DNA of 6,530 nucleotides from Desulfurococcales archaeon (GCA_021158735.1 JAGGUC010000149.1:1-6530), one strand, 5' to 3'; shown: positions 1-5,307, counted from the stretch's first letter. Notes: generated from the letters alone by a model not told the origin. Numbers and translations are program-made.

Positions 1-1
1 A

Positions 2-15
2 CCAAAATTTATTTA
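2..15 (+). promoter_or_regulatory. Probable archaeal promoter (BRE/TATA) of the ferredoxin gene
   Basis: A purine-rich stretch CCAAAA (2-7) followed by the T/A-rich TTTATTTA (8-15) resembles a BRE plus TATA box. A start site about 25 bp downstream would fall near 36-40 and leave a very short leader before the ATG at 48. This is a pattern match close to the window edge, with no experimental support. Confidence 0.45.
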
Positions 16-47
16 CGTATTCTTTAAGGTATTTCGGTGCTGTCAAA

Positions 48-230
48 ATGCCTAAGCCAGTAGTTAATGAGGAGACATGTATAGGTTGCGGCACATGCGT
101 AGCTGTCTGCCCTACAGGAGTGTTTGAAATGAAGGAGAGTAAGGCAAAGGTCGTAGCTCCAGAGAAGTGCACTGGATGCAGAACCTGCGAGACTTCATGT
201 CCTGTTGGCGCTATTAAGGTTGAGGAGTAA
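48..230 (+). CDS. Ferredoxin, 2[4Fe-4S] type (60 aa)
   Basis: A small soluble electron carrier of the clostridial 8Fe type. The protein holds two complete cluster motifs, CxxCxxCxxxCP at residues 11-22 and 41-52, in the usual near-symmetric arrangement, so both clusters should be [4Fe-4S]. No cysteine is replaced by Asp, unlike the single-cluster ferredoxins of Thermococcales, and it lacks the long N-terminal zinc-binding extension of Sulfolobales ferredoxins. The start at 48 is supported by GGTG at 36-39 with 8 nt spacing and by the protein beginning directly before the first cluster strand. It is monocistronic: the next plus-strand gene starts 1 kb away and a T-tract follows the stop. In the cell it would accept electrons from 2-oxoacid oxidoreductases such as the one encoded downstream; that pairing is inferred. 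Confidence 0.93.
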   Translation: MPKPVVNEETCIGCGTCVAVCPTGVFEMKESKAKVVAPEKCTGCRTCETSCPVGAIKVEE

Positions 231-240
231 AGCAGCATTC

Positions 241-250
241 AATTAAAAGC
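241..250 (-). terminator. Possible T-tract terminator for the glycosylase-like gene
   Basis: On the minus strand this reads GCTTTTAATT, about 45 nt after the stop of the glycosylase-like gene and just before the ferredoxin 3' end. The T-tract is only four bases, so the call is weak. Its place between convergent genes is what suggests it. Confidence 0.3.
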
Positions 251-268
251 ATATTGTAACTTAGCCAT

Positions 269-277
269 CTTTTTCTT
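269..277 (+). terminator. T-rich terminator after the ferredoxin gene
   Basis: CTTTTTCTT lies 38 nt after the ferredoxin stop codon, in the 65-bp gap between two convergent genes. Archaeal transcription commonly ends at oligo-T tracts without a hairpin, and I see no stem before it. Confidence 0.5.
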
Positions 278-295
278 ACCGTACATGTCCAGTAG

Positions 296-988
296 CTAGT
301 CAACTATGCTCTCCGGCAACCTCCCCTTCTTGAGGAAGGCACGCAGTATGACGTACATTTCTATGTAATATGTCTTGAAGTGATGTGATGCTGGGTGCGG
401 CAGCACTAAAGTCTTGATCTTTCTTCCGGAGACGTCTATGGTGTATATACCTATTTTCAGGGAACTTCGCGGTAAGTTCTTGTACTTAGCCTTAAGTGAC
501 TTAAGGGCTAGGTTCCCGAACACGATAATACCTTCTAAGCCTCTATCAGCTACGATCTCTAATTCCTTATACAGGAAGTCCCTGCATAAGTAGCTCATAC
601 ACCTAACAATGTTCCGTCTGCTTCTCTCATCTATTTCAGGCATGTACAGCCTGCACTTAACAACATTAGTTAGGAACATTCCCTTCTCTAGGAAGTCATT
701 AATGTTCTTTAGTTTAAAGTCAACTAGGTACTCCTTGAGCAGGAGGTGCCTCATGAAGTCGTCAACGCTCTCATCATAGAAGGATGATCGCCACCTGAAG
801 GATGGAGGCTCGGCAATAAATAAGTGTTTTACTTTCTCAGGCAGGTACTTCCTATAGACATCTAACTCTATAAAGGGGTTCTCTAGAACGTGGCTGGGAG
901 CACCGCCTAGATACTTCATCACACAGCTCTTCATGCACCTGCGGCAATTACTCATGCCGCTTATAAGGTCATCAAGTTTAGACACCAT
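296..988 (-). CDS. Uracil-DNA glycosylase superfamily protein with Fe-S cysteines (divergent family 4-like)
   Basis: Probably a DNA base-excision repair glycosylase or a relative. Counting from the ATG at 988 (230 aa), the order of motifs follows Fe-S UDGs. A CxxC pair (C15, C18) comes first, then AEPPS at 59-63 in the place of the usual GEAPG water-activating loop. TNVVKCR follows around 107-113 with C112, then C130 about 18 residues later, a hydrophobic strand with FG at 157-158, and HPAS at 198-201 as the C-terminal DNA-intercalation motif. The four cysteines match the pattern that binds [4Fe-4S] in family 4. It is somewhat longer than the roughly 200 residues of family 4 and its first loop is altered, so its substrate may differ. 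A GTG at 1018 would add ten residues. I prefer 988 because the TATA box at 1031-1040 puts the transcript start near 1009 and GAGG lies at 1000-1003. It is a single gene. Confidence 0.72.
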   Translation of the reverse strand: MVSKLDDLISGMSNCRRCMKSCVMKYLGGAPSHVLENPFIELDVYRKYLPEKVKHLFIAEPPSFRWRSSFYDESVDDFMRHLLLKEYLVDFKLKNINDFLEKGMFLTNVVKCRLYMPEIDERSRRNIVRCMSYLCRDFLYKELEIVADRGLEGIIVFGNLALKSLKAKYKNLPRSSLKIGIYTIDVSGRKIKTLVLPHPASHHFKTYYIEMYVILRAFLKKGRLPESIVD

Positions 989-1030
989 TCTGCCACTTTC
1001 CTCATAGAGTAAAAACACTTACCCGATCTA

Positions 1031-1040
1031 TATATATTTT
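1031..1040 (-). promoter_or_regulatory. TATA-type promoter of the glycosylase-like gene
   Basis: Read on the minus strand this is AAAATATATA inside a longer A/T run, the best TATA match upstream of the glycosylase-like gene. With the normal 25-27 bp from TATA centre to start site, transcription would begin near 1009. That is downstream of the possible GTG start at 1018 and about 20 nt before the ATG at 988. Confidence 0.5.
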
Positions 1041-1171
1041 ATTTTAACTGAGAAACAGCAGTTAAAGTAAGATTTTTCCCATTACATGTCATCGGGTCAG
1101 TTACTATCCGTATGATCAGAACGACAGAAATAGAGTTAAATACCTGGTTTAAGGAACTTATGTAATTATTT

Positions 1172-1220
1172 TTTAAGTAATTCGATTAGTATTTAAGTAA
1201 ATATATTTTTATATAAGTAA
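1172..1220 (+). repeat. Three 9-bp direct repeats at exact 20-bp period in the divergent promoter region
   Basis: TTTAAGTAA occurs at 1172-1180 and 1192-1200, and TATAAGTAA (one change) at 1212-1220. The start-to-start distance is exactly 20 bp both times, about two helical turns, so the three copies would face the same side of the DNA. A one-mismatch relative, TTAAAGTAA, sits at 1062-1070. The third copy overlaps the TTTATATAAG promoter candidate at 1208-1217. The arrangement suits a cooperative operator for a transcription factor acting on the operon that begins at 1250, but no regulator is encoded in the window. Chance is possible in such AT-rich DNA. Confidence 0.45.
1208..1217 (+). promoter_or_regulatory. 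Candidate TATA box for the 1250-4339 operon
   Basis: TTTATATAAG is a good match to the archaeal TATA consensus and would place the start site near 1238. Two other A/T-rich candidates exist: TTTAAAAAA at 1222-1230, which would make the ATG at 1250 leaderless, and TATATATAAA at 1239-1248, which would initiate downstream of both early ATGs. The true box cannot be decided from sequence alone. Confidence 0.4.
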
Positions 1221-1249
1221 GTTTAAAAAACAATGTAATATATATAAAC

Positions 1250-1558
1250 ATGGGGGTAAGTATGCCAGCTAATGTAGTCCCTTCATACCGGTGGTTGCGG
1301 AGAATATCAAGTCTTGAAGGGTTGCCTCGATTCATTGAGAAGATCTTGCCATGTTTAAGGAGGGCTCTTAGTAGGTTGCAGTCCGTTGGTGAAGTATTTG
1401 ATTTGCTAGTTCTTAAATTCCTGGACTGGGTAGGCAGGCATGCAGTGGGTAGGGAGTTAACTGAGCCCGAGAAAGCTAGGTTTATGTTCTTTATTCATAA
1501 AGTCGTTCTCGCATTCCTGGTCGTAGGGTATTTAGTCGGGTGCCTCACAGGTCATTAG
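1250..1558 (+). CDS. Hypothetical protein with C-terminal membrane anchor (102 aa)
   Basis: I do not recognise this family. Residues 13-42 are basic and amphipathic (RWLRR, LRRALSR), residues 46-61 form a hydrophobic/acidic helix, and 69-77 are charged (ELTEPEKAR). Residues 85-99 are a hydrophobic run without charges, followed by only three residues, so it looks like a tail-anchored protein with its bulk in the cytoplasm. There is no signal peptide and no enzyme motif. Only 40 nt separate it from korD and no clear promoter lies between, so it is probably the first gene of the kor operon. Its codons differ somewhat from korA: five of 16 leucines are TTG, and CGG and CGA appear among the arginines. 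A second ATG at 1262 has GGGGGT 5 nt upstream and may be the real start (98 aa). Whether it is a real gene rests on its length, its clean anchor and its position. Confidence 0.6.
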   Translation: MGVSMPANVVPSYRWLRRISSLEGLPRFIEKILPCLRRALSRLQSVGEVFDLLVLKFLDWVGRHAVGRELTEPEKARFMFFIHKVVLAFLVVGYLVGCLTGH

Positions 1559-1598
1559 CTATGTTAGGGTGTGGGAGATCTAAGAACTTAGCTTTAAA

Positions 1599-1844
1599 AT
1601 GTACTGGTGTCAGAATAGTTCACGGTGGATTAGACTGAGTAAGTGCGTTCCTGTAGTAGATGTAGGCTTATGTAAGGGTTGTGGGATTTGTGTTGATGTA
1701 TGCCCTAGGCAGGCTCTAGTATTAAGTACTAACCCAGGTCCCAGCGGCTATAGGTACTCTGAGTATGTTGGTGGCTGCATCGGCTGCAGGATGTGTGAGT
1801 GGCTGTGCCCTGACTTCGCTATAGTTGTGAGGTGTGAGGATTGA
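1599..1844 (+). CDS. korD: 2-oxoacid:ferredoxin oxidoreductase, delta (ferredoxin-like) subunit
   Basis: The electron-transfer subunit of the four-subunit complex. It holds two [4Fe-4S] motifs, CxxCxxCxxxCP at 25-36 and 60-71, with a longer inter-motif loop than the free ferredoxin at 48-230. VPVVDVGLCKGCGICV is typical of KorD/OorD proteins. The complex would pass electrons from the TPP site in the beta subunit through these clusters to free ferredoxin. The ATG at 1599 is the only standard start in frame after the stop at 1581-1583 and before the first cluster, but no ribosome binding site is visible near it. The start leaves a 16-residue N-terminal tail with two extra cysteines (C4, C16); a third extra one is C79. 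The stop overlaps the korA start by 4 nt, so translation is probably coupled. Confidence 0.88.
   Translation: MYWCQNSSRWIRLSKCVPVVDVGLCKGCGICVDVCPRQALVLSTNPGPSGYRYSEYVGGCIGCRMCEWLCPDFAIVVRCED
1829..1834 (+). promoter_or_regulatory. Ribosome binding site that fixes the korA TTG start
   Basis: GAGGTG lies 6 nt before the TTG at 1841, within the last codons of korD. It matches the archaeal anti-Shine-Dalgarno sequence fully and explains why a TTG that overlaps the korD stop (TTGA) should be the start of korA. Confidence 0.8.
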
Positions 1845-2974
1845 GGAAGCTCTTACTTACTGGTAATGAAGCTGTTGCTGAGGGAGCGCTGGCTACTGGC
1901 TGTAACTTCTACGCTGGCTACCCAATAACTCCGTCGAGCGAGATAATGCACTACATGGCTAGGGAACTCCCTAAGAGGGGAGGGGTCTTTATTCAGTCTG
2001 AGGACGAGCTGGCCGCGATCAACATGGTTATTGGTGCAGCACTAGCAGGGGCTAGGGCTATGACAGCTACCAGCGGCCCGGGCTTCTCCCTCATGCAGGA
2101 AGGCATAGGGTATGCTGTGATGGTTGAGGCACCCATAGTTGTAGTTGACGTCATGAGGGCAGGGCCAGCAACAGGCCAGGCTACTAAGCCAGCTCAGGGT
2201 GATGTAATGCAGGCGAGGTGGGGCAGGCACGGTGACCAGTACGTTGTTGTACTAGCACCCTCAAATCCGCAGGAGGCACACGACTTAACTATTAAGGCGT
2301 TTGCTATAGCTGAGGAGCTCAGGGTTCCTGTGGTAGTGCTTACTGACGAGTTCGTAGGGCATGGCAGAGAAGTTGTCGAGGTGTCTGAGGTGGCTGAGGC
2401 GTCCTCAAGAAGGGTTGAGGTAGGTCCTCAGGAAGCACCCTTTTATTCGCCGGACCCTAGGAAGGCCCCGCCCTTACCACCTCTAGGTGCTGGTCATTAC
2501 CTCCTAGTAACTGGGTCAACACATAATGAGTGGGGTTACAGGGACGTGCACAGGTTCGAGACACACTTCAAGCTAGTTAAGAGACTTAAGGACAAGGTCT
2601 GGCTCAATAAGGACAAGCTGTTCATGTATGAGGTAGTAGGTGATGAGGAGCCTGAGGTGCTCTTTATTACCTACGGCTCGGTAGCTAGGTCGGCTAAGAC
2701 AGCGGTTAGAAAGCTGAGGGAAGCGGATGTCAGGGCTAAGCTGATCAGACTAAAAACACTGTGGCCTATTGATGTGCCGGAGCTCAGGAAGTTGGGCGGT
2801 GAACCCAGAGCCGTCGTAGTTCCTGAGCTCAACTTGGGGCAGCTAGTGTACGATATTGAGAGAGCCTATAATCCCTTTGAGGTGCCAGTGGTTCACTACG
2901 GCAAGGTCGGTGGAGGCATACCGATATATCCCTCCGAACTTGTTTCTAAGGCGCTGGAGGTGCTTAAGAAGTGA
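1841..2974 (+). CDS. korA: 2-oxoacid (probably 2-oxoglutarate):ferredoxin oxidoreductase, alpha subunit
   Basis: This 377-residue subunit carries the pyrimidine-binding side of the TPP site and the 2-oxoacid-binding domain. GNEAVAEGAL at 8-17 and AGYPITPSSEI at 25-35 are the family hallmarks; the YPITP loop contacts substrate and CoA. ATSGPGFSLMQEGIGYA at 76-92 is the second conserved block, followed by TGQ-KPAQGD and GRHGD in the region that closes over the substrate. The C-terminal third (from about 265) is the transketolase-C-like domain, ending near the VGGGIPIYPSEL block. Length and the separate gamma and delta genes fit KorA. Sequence reading alone does not prove 2-oxoglutarate over other 2-oxoacids, and branched-chain or aromatic substrates remain possible. 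It starts with TTG, overlapping korD by 4 nt, and overlaps korB by 4 nt. The product acts in the cytoplasm with KorB, KorC and KorD. Confidence 0.92.
   Translation: MRKLLLTGNEAVAEGALATGCNFYAGYPITPSSEIMHYMARELPKRGGVFIQSEDELAAINMVIGAALAGARAMTATSGPGFSLMQEGIGYAVMVEAPIVVVDVMRAGPATGQATKPAQGDVMQARWGRHGDQYVVVLAPSNPQEAHDLTIKAFAIAEELRVPVVVLTDEFVGHGREVVEVSEVAEASSRRVEVGPQEAPFYSPDPRKAPPLPPLGAGHYLLVTGSTHNEWGYRDVHRFETHFKLVKRLKDKVWLNKDKLFMYEVVGDEEPEVLFITYGSVARSAKTAVRKLREADVRAKLIRLKTLWPIDVPELRKLGGEPRAVVVPELNLGQLVYDIERAYNPFEVPVVHYGKVGGGIPIYPSELVSKALEVLKK
2956..2962 (+). promoter_or_regulatory. Ribosome binding site of korB
   Basis: GGAGGTG lies 8 nt before the GTG at 2971, inside the last codons of korA. It is a full match to the archaeal consensus and supports the GTG start that overlaps the korA stop (GTGA). 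Confidence 0.85.
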
Positions 2975-3813
2975 GTAAAGCCAAGCACTTTACCCGGGAG
3001 TACGTCAGGGAGGAGGTACTGCCCACAGCCTTCTGCCCCGGCTGCTATAACGGTGTAGTGATGAACGCGCTCGCACTCGCCTTCAAGGAGCTGGGTGTCA
3101 GGGGCTTAAGGAATTATGTCTTCGTAAGTGGTATAGGGTGTTCTTCATGGATACCGAGCCCATACATTAAGGCTGACTCAGTACACACACTACACGGTAG
3201 GGCTGTGGCTGTAGCTACTGGCATTAAGTTAGTTAGACCTGATCTAAATGTAGTAGTAATTGCTGGGGACGGTGACCTAGCAGCTATAGGTGGTAATCAC
3301 TTAATACATGCCGCCAGGAGGAATATGGACTTAATCGTAATTATGGTGAACAACCTCGTCTACGGAATGACGAGGGGGCAGCAGTCACCAACAACCCCAC
3401 ACGGTAAAGTAACATTAACAACACCTTATGGTAACTTCGAAATGCCTTTCGACATAGCTGGACTACTGACTCACACTAACGCTAACTACGTCGCTAGGTG
3501 GTGCGTGAGCAACTTTACGCAGCTGAAGGAGAGTATTAAGGAGGTGCTGACGAAGTACTCGAGGGGCTTCAGATTTATTGAGGTTTGGGCACCCTGCATA
3601 ACCTATGTAGTGAGGTATGAAGGTAAGACCCCCGGAGAAAAGCTAAAGGAGATGCGTGAGGTGTGCGTGCCTGTGAGTAAGTATGAGGGACTGTCAGGCG
3701 AGGAGAAGGTTAAGTACGTTGCAGTAGGTGTGTTTAAGAAGGAGGATAAGCCGGGCTTCATAGAACTATATAGGGAATATGTAGCGAGGGCGGGAGGTGC
3801 ACACAATGAGTAA
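2971..3813 (+). CDS. korB: 2-oxoacid (probably 2-oxoglutarate):ferredoxin oxidoreductase, beta subunit
   Basis: The catalytic TPP-binding subunit (280 aa), which decarboxylates the 2-oxoacid, with oxidation to the acyl-CoA. The TPP/Mg signature begins with GDGD at 99-102 and runs through IGGNHLIHAARRN (106-118) to NNLVYGMTRGQQSPTT (127-142). Four cysteines that bind the proximal [4Fe-4S] cluster in this family are present: C22 and C25 (CPGC), C57 (GIGCSS) and C209 (WAPC). SGIGCSS plus HTLHGRAVAVATGIK at 72-86 is typical of KorB. All key residues are intact, so the enzyme should be active. The GTG start overlaps the korA stop and the 3' end overlaps korC by 8 nt, which gives a tightly coupled alpha-beta-gamma set. 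The QQSPTT block is the usual one for the 2-oxoglutarate group, but the substrate is inferred from subunit layout rather than proven. Confidence 0.93.
   Translation: MSKAKHFTREYVREEVLPTAFCPGCYNGVVMNALALAFKELGVRGLRNYVFVSGIGCSSWIPSPYIKADSVHTLHGRAVAVATGIKLVRPDLNVVVIAGDGDLAAIGGNHLIHAARRNMDLIVIMVNNLVYGMTRGQQSPTTPHGKVTLTTPYGNFEMPFDIAGLLTHTNANYVARWCVSNFTQLKESIKEVLTKYSRGFRFIEVWAPCITYVVRYEGKTPGEKLKEMREVCVPVSKYEGLSGEEKVKYVAVGVFKKEDKPGFIELYREYVARAGGAHNE
3793..3799 (+). promoter_or_regulatory. Ribosome binding site that decides the korC start
   Basis: GGAGGTG ends 6 nt before the ATG at 3806. The same bases contain an in-frame GTG at 3797 that would give three extra residues, but that GTG is part of the ribosome binding site itself. 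The ATG at 3806 is therefore the likely start. Confidence 0.82.
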
Positions 3814-4339
3814 GGAGCTGTCAGTAGGTCTAGTAGGTAGGGGAGGTCAAGGCATATTATTCGCTACTACAATCCTTGCTAACGCATTATTCAATAGTGG
3901 GTACTACGTAGCACAGCTCCAGAGCTATGGTGCTGAAGTGAGGGGTGGGGCAGTACTTGCTTACGTCATCTACAGCACGGAGAGAATAGAAAACCCTTTC
4001 ACAGAGAGTTTCGACAGTCTCGTAATGCTTCATGACGTTAAGATAGAGGCTTGGGAAAAGATCATTGTTTCAAGCCGGGTAGTCATAGCTGATGAGGACA
4101 TGGTCAGGGGTCCGCCTCCCCACGCCGTCAGGCTCCCCTTAATTAAGGTAGCTGCTGAAAGGGGTCTGAGCGGTAAGGAGAATGTGGTAGCGCTAGGGTG
4201 CTTAGCTGGGATAGGTGTTGTAGGTCTAGATGCTCTACAGAAGGTAATACCTAGGGGGAGGGATTCCAGCGGAAACCTCGCTGCTTTAAGGCTGGGGTAT
4301 GAGCTGTGGTTGGAAAGGAAAGCTAAGCAAGTCCCTTAA
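3806..4339 (+). CDS. korC: 2-oxoacid (probably 2-oxoglutarate):ferredoxin oxidoreductase, gamma subunit
   Basis: The gamma subunit (177 aa from the ATG at 3806), which in this family forms the CoA-facing domain. In many bacterial and eukaryotic enzymes it is fused to the other parts. GLVGRGGQGI at 8-17 is the glycine-rich signature, and QSYGAEVRGG at 39-48 is the second family hallmark. The length is that of free-standing KorC/VorC/PorC proteins. A three-residue longer version from the GTG at 3797 is unlikely because that GTG lies inside the ribosome binding site. The gene is the last of the operon, and its final 17 bp overlap the tail of the converging membrane-protein gene. No T-tract follows closely, so transcripts probably read into the antisense of that gene before ending. 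Confidence 0.92.
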   Translation: MSKELSVGLVGRGGQGILFATTILANALFNSGYYVAQLQSYGAEVRGGAVLAYVIYSTERIENPFTESFDSLVMLHDVKIEAWEKIIVSSRVVIADEDMVRGPPPHAVRLPLIKVAAERGLSGKENVVALGCLAGIGVVGLDALQKVIPRGRDSSGNLAALRLGYELWLERKAKQVP

Positions 4340-4562
4340 ATAATAGTATGGCTGACCCAATAACTAGGATTACTACTAGAATAGCGAGAAGAAGCAGAAA
4401 ACCAATAAACACTGTAGTGAGTACTATAGGAAGCAGGATCGCTAGAGCAATACCGTACAATAGCCCTTTAGGCAAGCTCTTCTTAATTACTACACCGTAG
4501 AGCAGTCCCACCAGCAGACCTATCAACGCAAGGGTGAGTAGCTCTAAAGTAAGTGAAACCAT
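4323..4562 (-). CDS. Small hydrophobic membrane protein (79 aa), function unknown
   Basis: I do not recognise a family. Almost the whole protein is hydrophobic, with only E7, K27, K28, K32 and K76 charged. Likely membrane segments are residues 8-26, 34-50 and 52-75, the last two possibly a hairpin with P45 as a kink. The KKSLPK turn (27-32) should face the cytoplasm by the positive-inside rule. Glycine spacings such as GLLVG and GLLYG in the first two segments could support helix packing. The ATG at 4562 follows GGGA by about 8 nt. The gene lies 61 bp after the serK-like gene on the same strand and may share its transcript or use an A/T-rich promoter around 4589-4606. Its stop lies inside korC (17-bp tail-to-tail overlap). 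A short hydrophobic frame in A/T-rich DNA can arise by chance, but the start and position look normal. Confidence 0.6.
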   Translation of the reverse strand: MVSLTLELLTLALIGLLVGLLYGVVIKKSLPKGLLYGIALAILLPIVLTTVFIGFLLLLAILVVILVIGSAILLFKGLA

Positions 4563-4623
4563 AATTAATTCCCGGCCAGTAGTGAGAACATTAAAAGAGT
4601 TTATTTAGTTTTGAAGTTAAACT

Positions 4624-5298
4624 TTAAGGTTTGAGCAGGTACTTTAGCCTCACAGGAGCAATAATGTTCTTTAGGTTAGTTACATGGTATGTTGTCCTGG
4701 GTGGGAGCCTAGTACCCTTCCTTACGGTATTAATTACTACTTCATGTGTAATTACCTCTGGTTTTATGATGAGCACGGCCTGCCCACTAGATTCAGTATG
4801 CAGTCTTACCCTGTCAGGTACCCTCATTGGCGGTATCCTGAGGTATTTGAGGCTAAATTCACTAGCTATGTACTTAATGTAAGTGATTGCGTGAGTCAGG
4901 TCAGACCTCACAGTAACTGACTCCTCACCGCACCTGCTCTTCAAACTCACCCTCAGCGGGAGGTACCCGCTGCACTCCAGCTCATTAACCGCTGACCTCA
5001 CTAATCTATTAATTAGGTTGCGGTCACCGTAAAGTACATGGGTAAATGCATCTATTCTTCTTACGTCGCTCCTATAGTCAACTATAATGGCTGGTACGTA
5101 CTCAGCACCTAATAACTTAAGAGTAGCTACCCTGTGATGCCCATCAATAACTGCCTTAGTTTTTGAGTCAACGATCACTGGCTTGAAAAGTACCCCTAAC
5201 TCCCTAACTGACCTCGTTAAGTGCTTAACTCTAGAGTATTCCACACCCTCGTGATTCACTAGATCTCCTATCCTCACCAGGTACTTCTTAATCCTCAA
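4624..5298 (-). CDS. serK: SerK-type free L-serine kinase (ParB/sulfiredoxin-like fold)
   Basis: Likely phosphorylates free L-serine to O-phospho-L-serine in the cytoplasm, with ADP (or ATP) as donor as in the archaeal SerK family. The 224-residue protein has the ParB-like nucleotide-binding core: HE at 16-17, LFKPVIVDS around 37-45, then DGHHR at 52-56 followed by VATLKLLGAEYVPAIIVDY (57-75). From memory, Thermococcus SerK has its catalytic Glu30 in an equivalent HE motif, the same DGHHR and a C-terminal PKTTRHV block; here PPRTTYHV lies at 199-206. This C-terminal half distinguishes SerK from chromosome-partitioning ParB, which instead has a helix-turn-helix. The TTG at 5298 is the first possible start because a TAG codon lies directly before it, and GGGGAG sits 9 nt upstream. 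It follows trpB2 by 18 nt in an apparent operon, which would supply phosphoserine to that enzyme. A generic ParB-like nuclease name would be the automatic call. Confidence 0.75.
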   Translation of the reverse strand: MRIKKYLVRIGDLVNHEGVEYSRVKHLTRSVRELGVLFKPVIVDSKTKAVIDGHHRVATLKLLGAEYVPAIIVDYRSDVRRIDAFTHVLYGDRNLINRLVRSAVNELECSGYLPLRVSLKSRCGEESVTVRSDLTHAITYIKYIASEFSLKYLRIPPMRVPDRVRLHTESSGQAVLIIKPEVITHEVVINTVRKGTRLPPRTTYHVTNLKNIIAPVRLKYLLKP

Positions 5299-5307
5299 CT
5301 AACTCAG

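Noticed and set aside
1091..1120. CTGA-like and ATGATCA/GATGA-like boxes on either strand, hinting at a C/D box guide RNA
   Set aside because: No correctly ordered C box (RTGATGA) and D box pair at normal spacing, and no terminal stem could be found.
1561..1638. A 25-codon frame starting with ATG at 1561 that overlaps the korD start
   Set aside because: No ribosome binding site, no recognisable content, and it runs out of frame into korD. It is probably chance.
2042..2230. Minus-strand open frame inside korA
   Set aside because: Antisense shadow of the conserved korA coding sequence, with low-complexity content and no family features.
3603..3806. Minus-strand open frame inside the end of korB
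   Set aside because: Antisense shadow of korB; Ser/Thr/Pro-rich product typical of reversed codons.
3797..3808. GTG at 3797 as the korC start, adding three residues
   Set aside because: That GTG is the end of the GGAGGTG ribosome binding site for the ATG at 3806.
4631..4920. Two plus-strand open frames opposite the serK-like gene
   Set aside because: Shadows of the minus-strand gene, which has clear family motifs; the plus frames have none.
4624..5298. Chromosome-partitioning ParB or plasmid/mobile element marker
   Set aside because: No DNA-binding helix-turn-helix, no parA neighbour, and the C-terminal block fits SerK. There are no other mobile element signs in the window.
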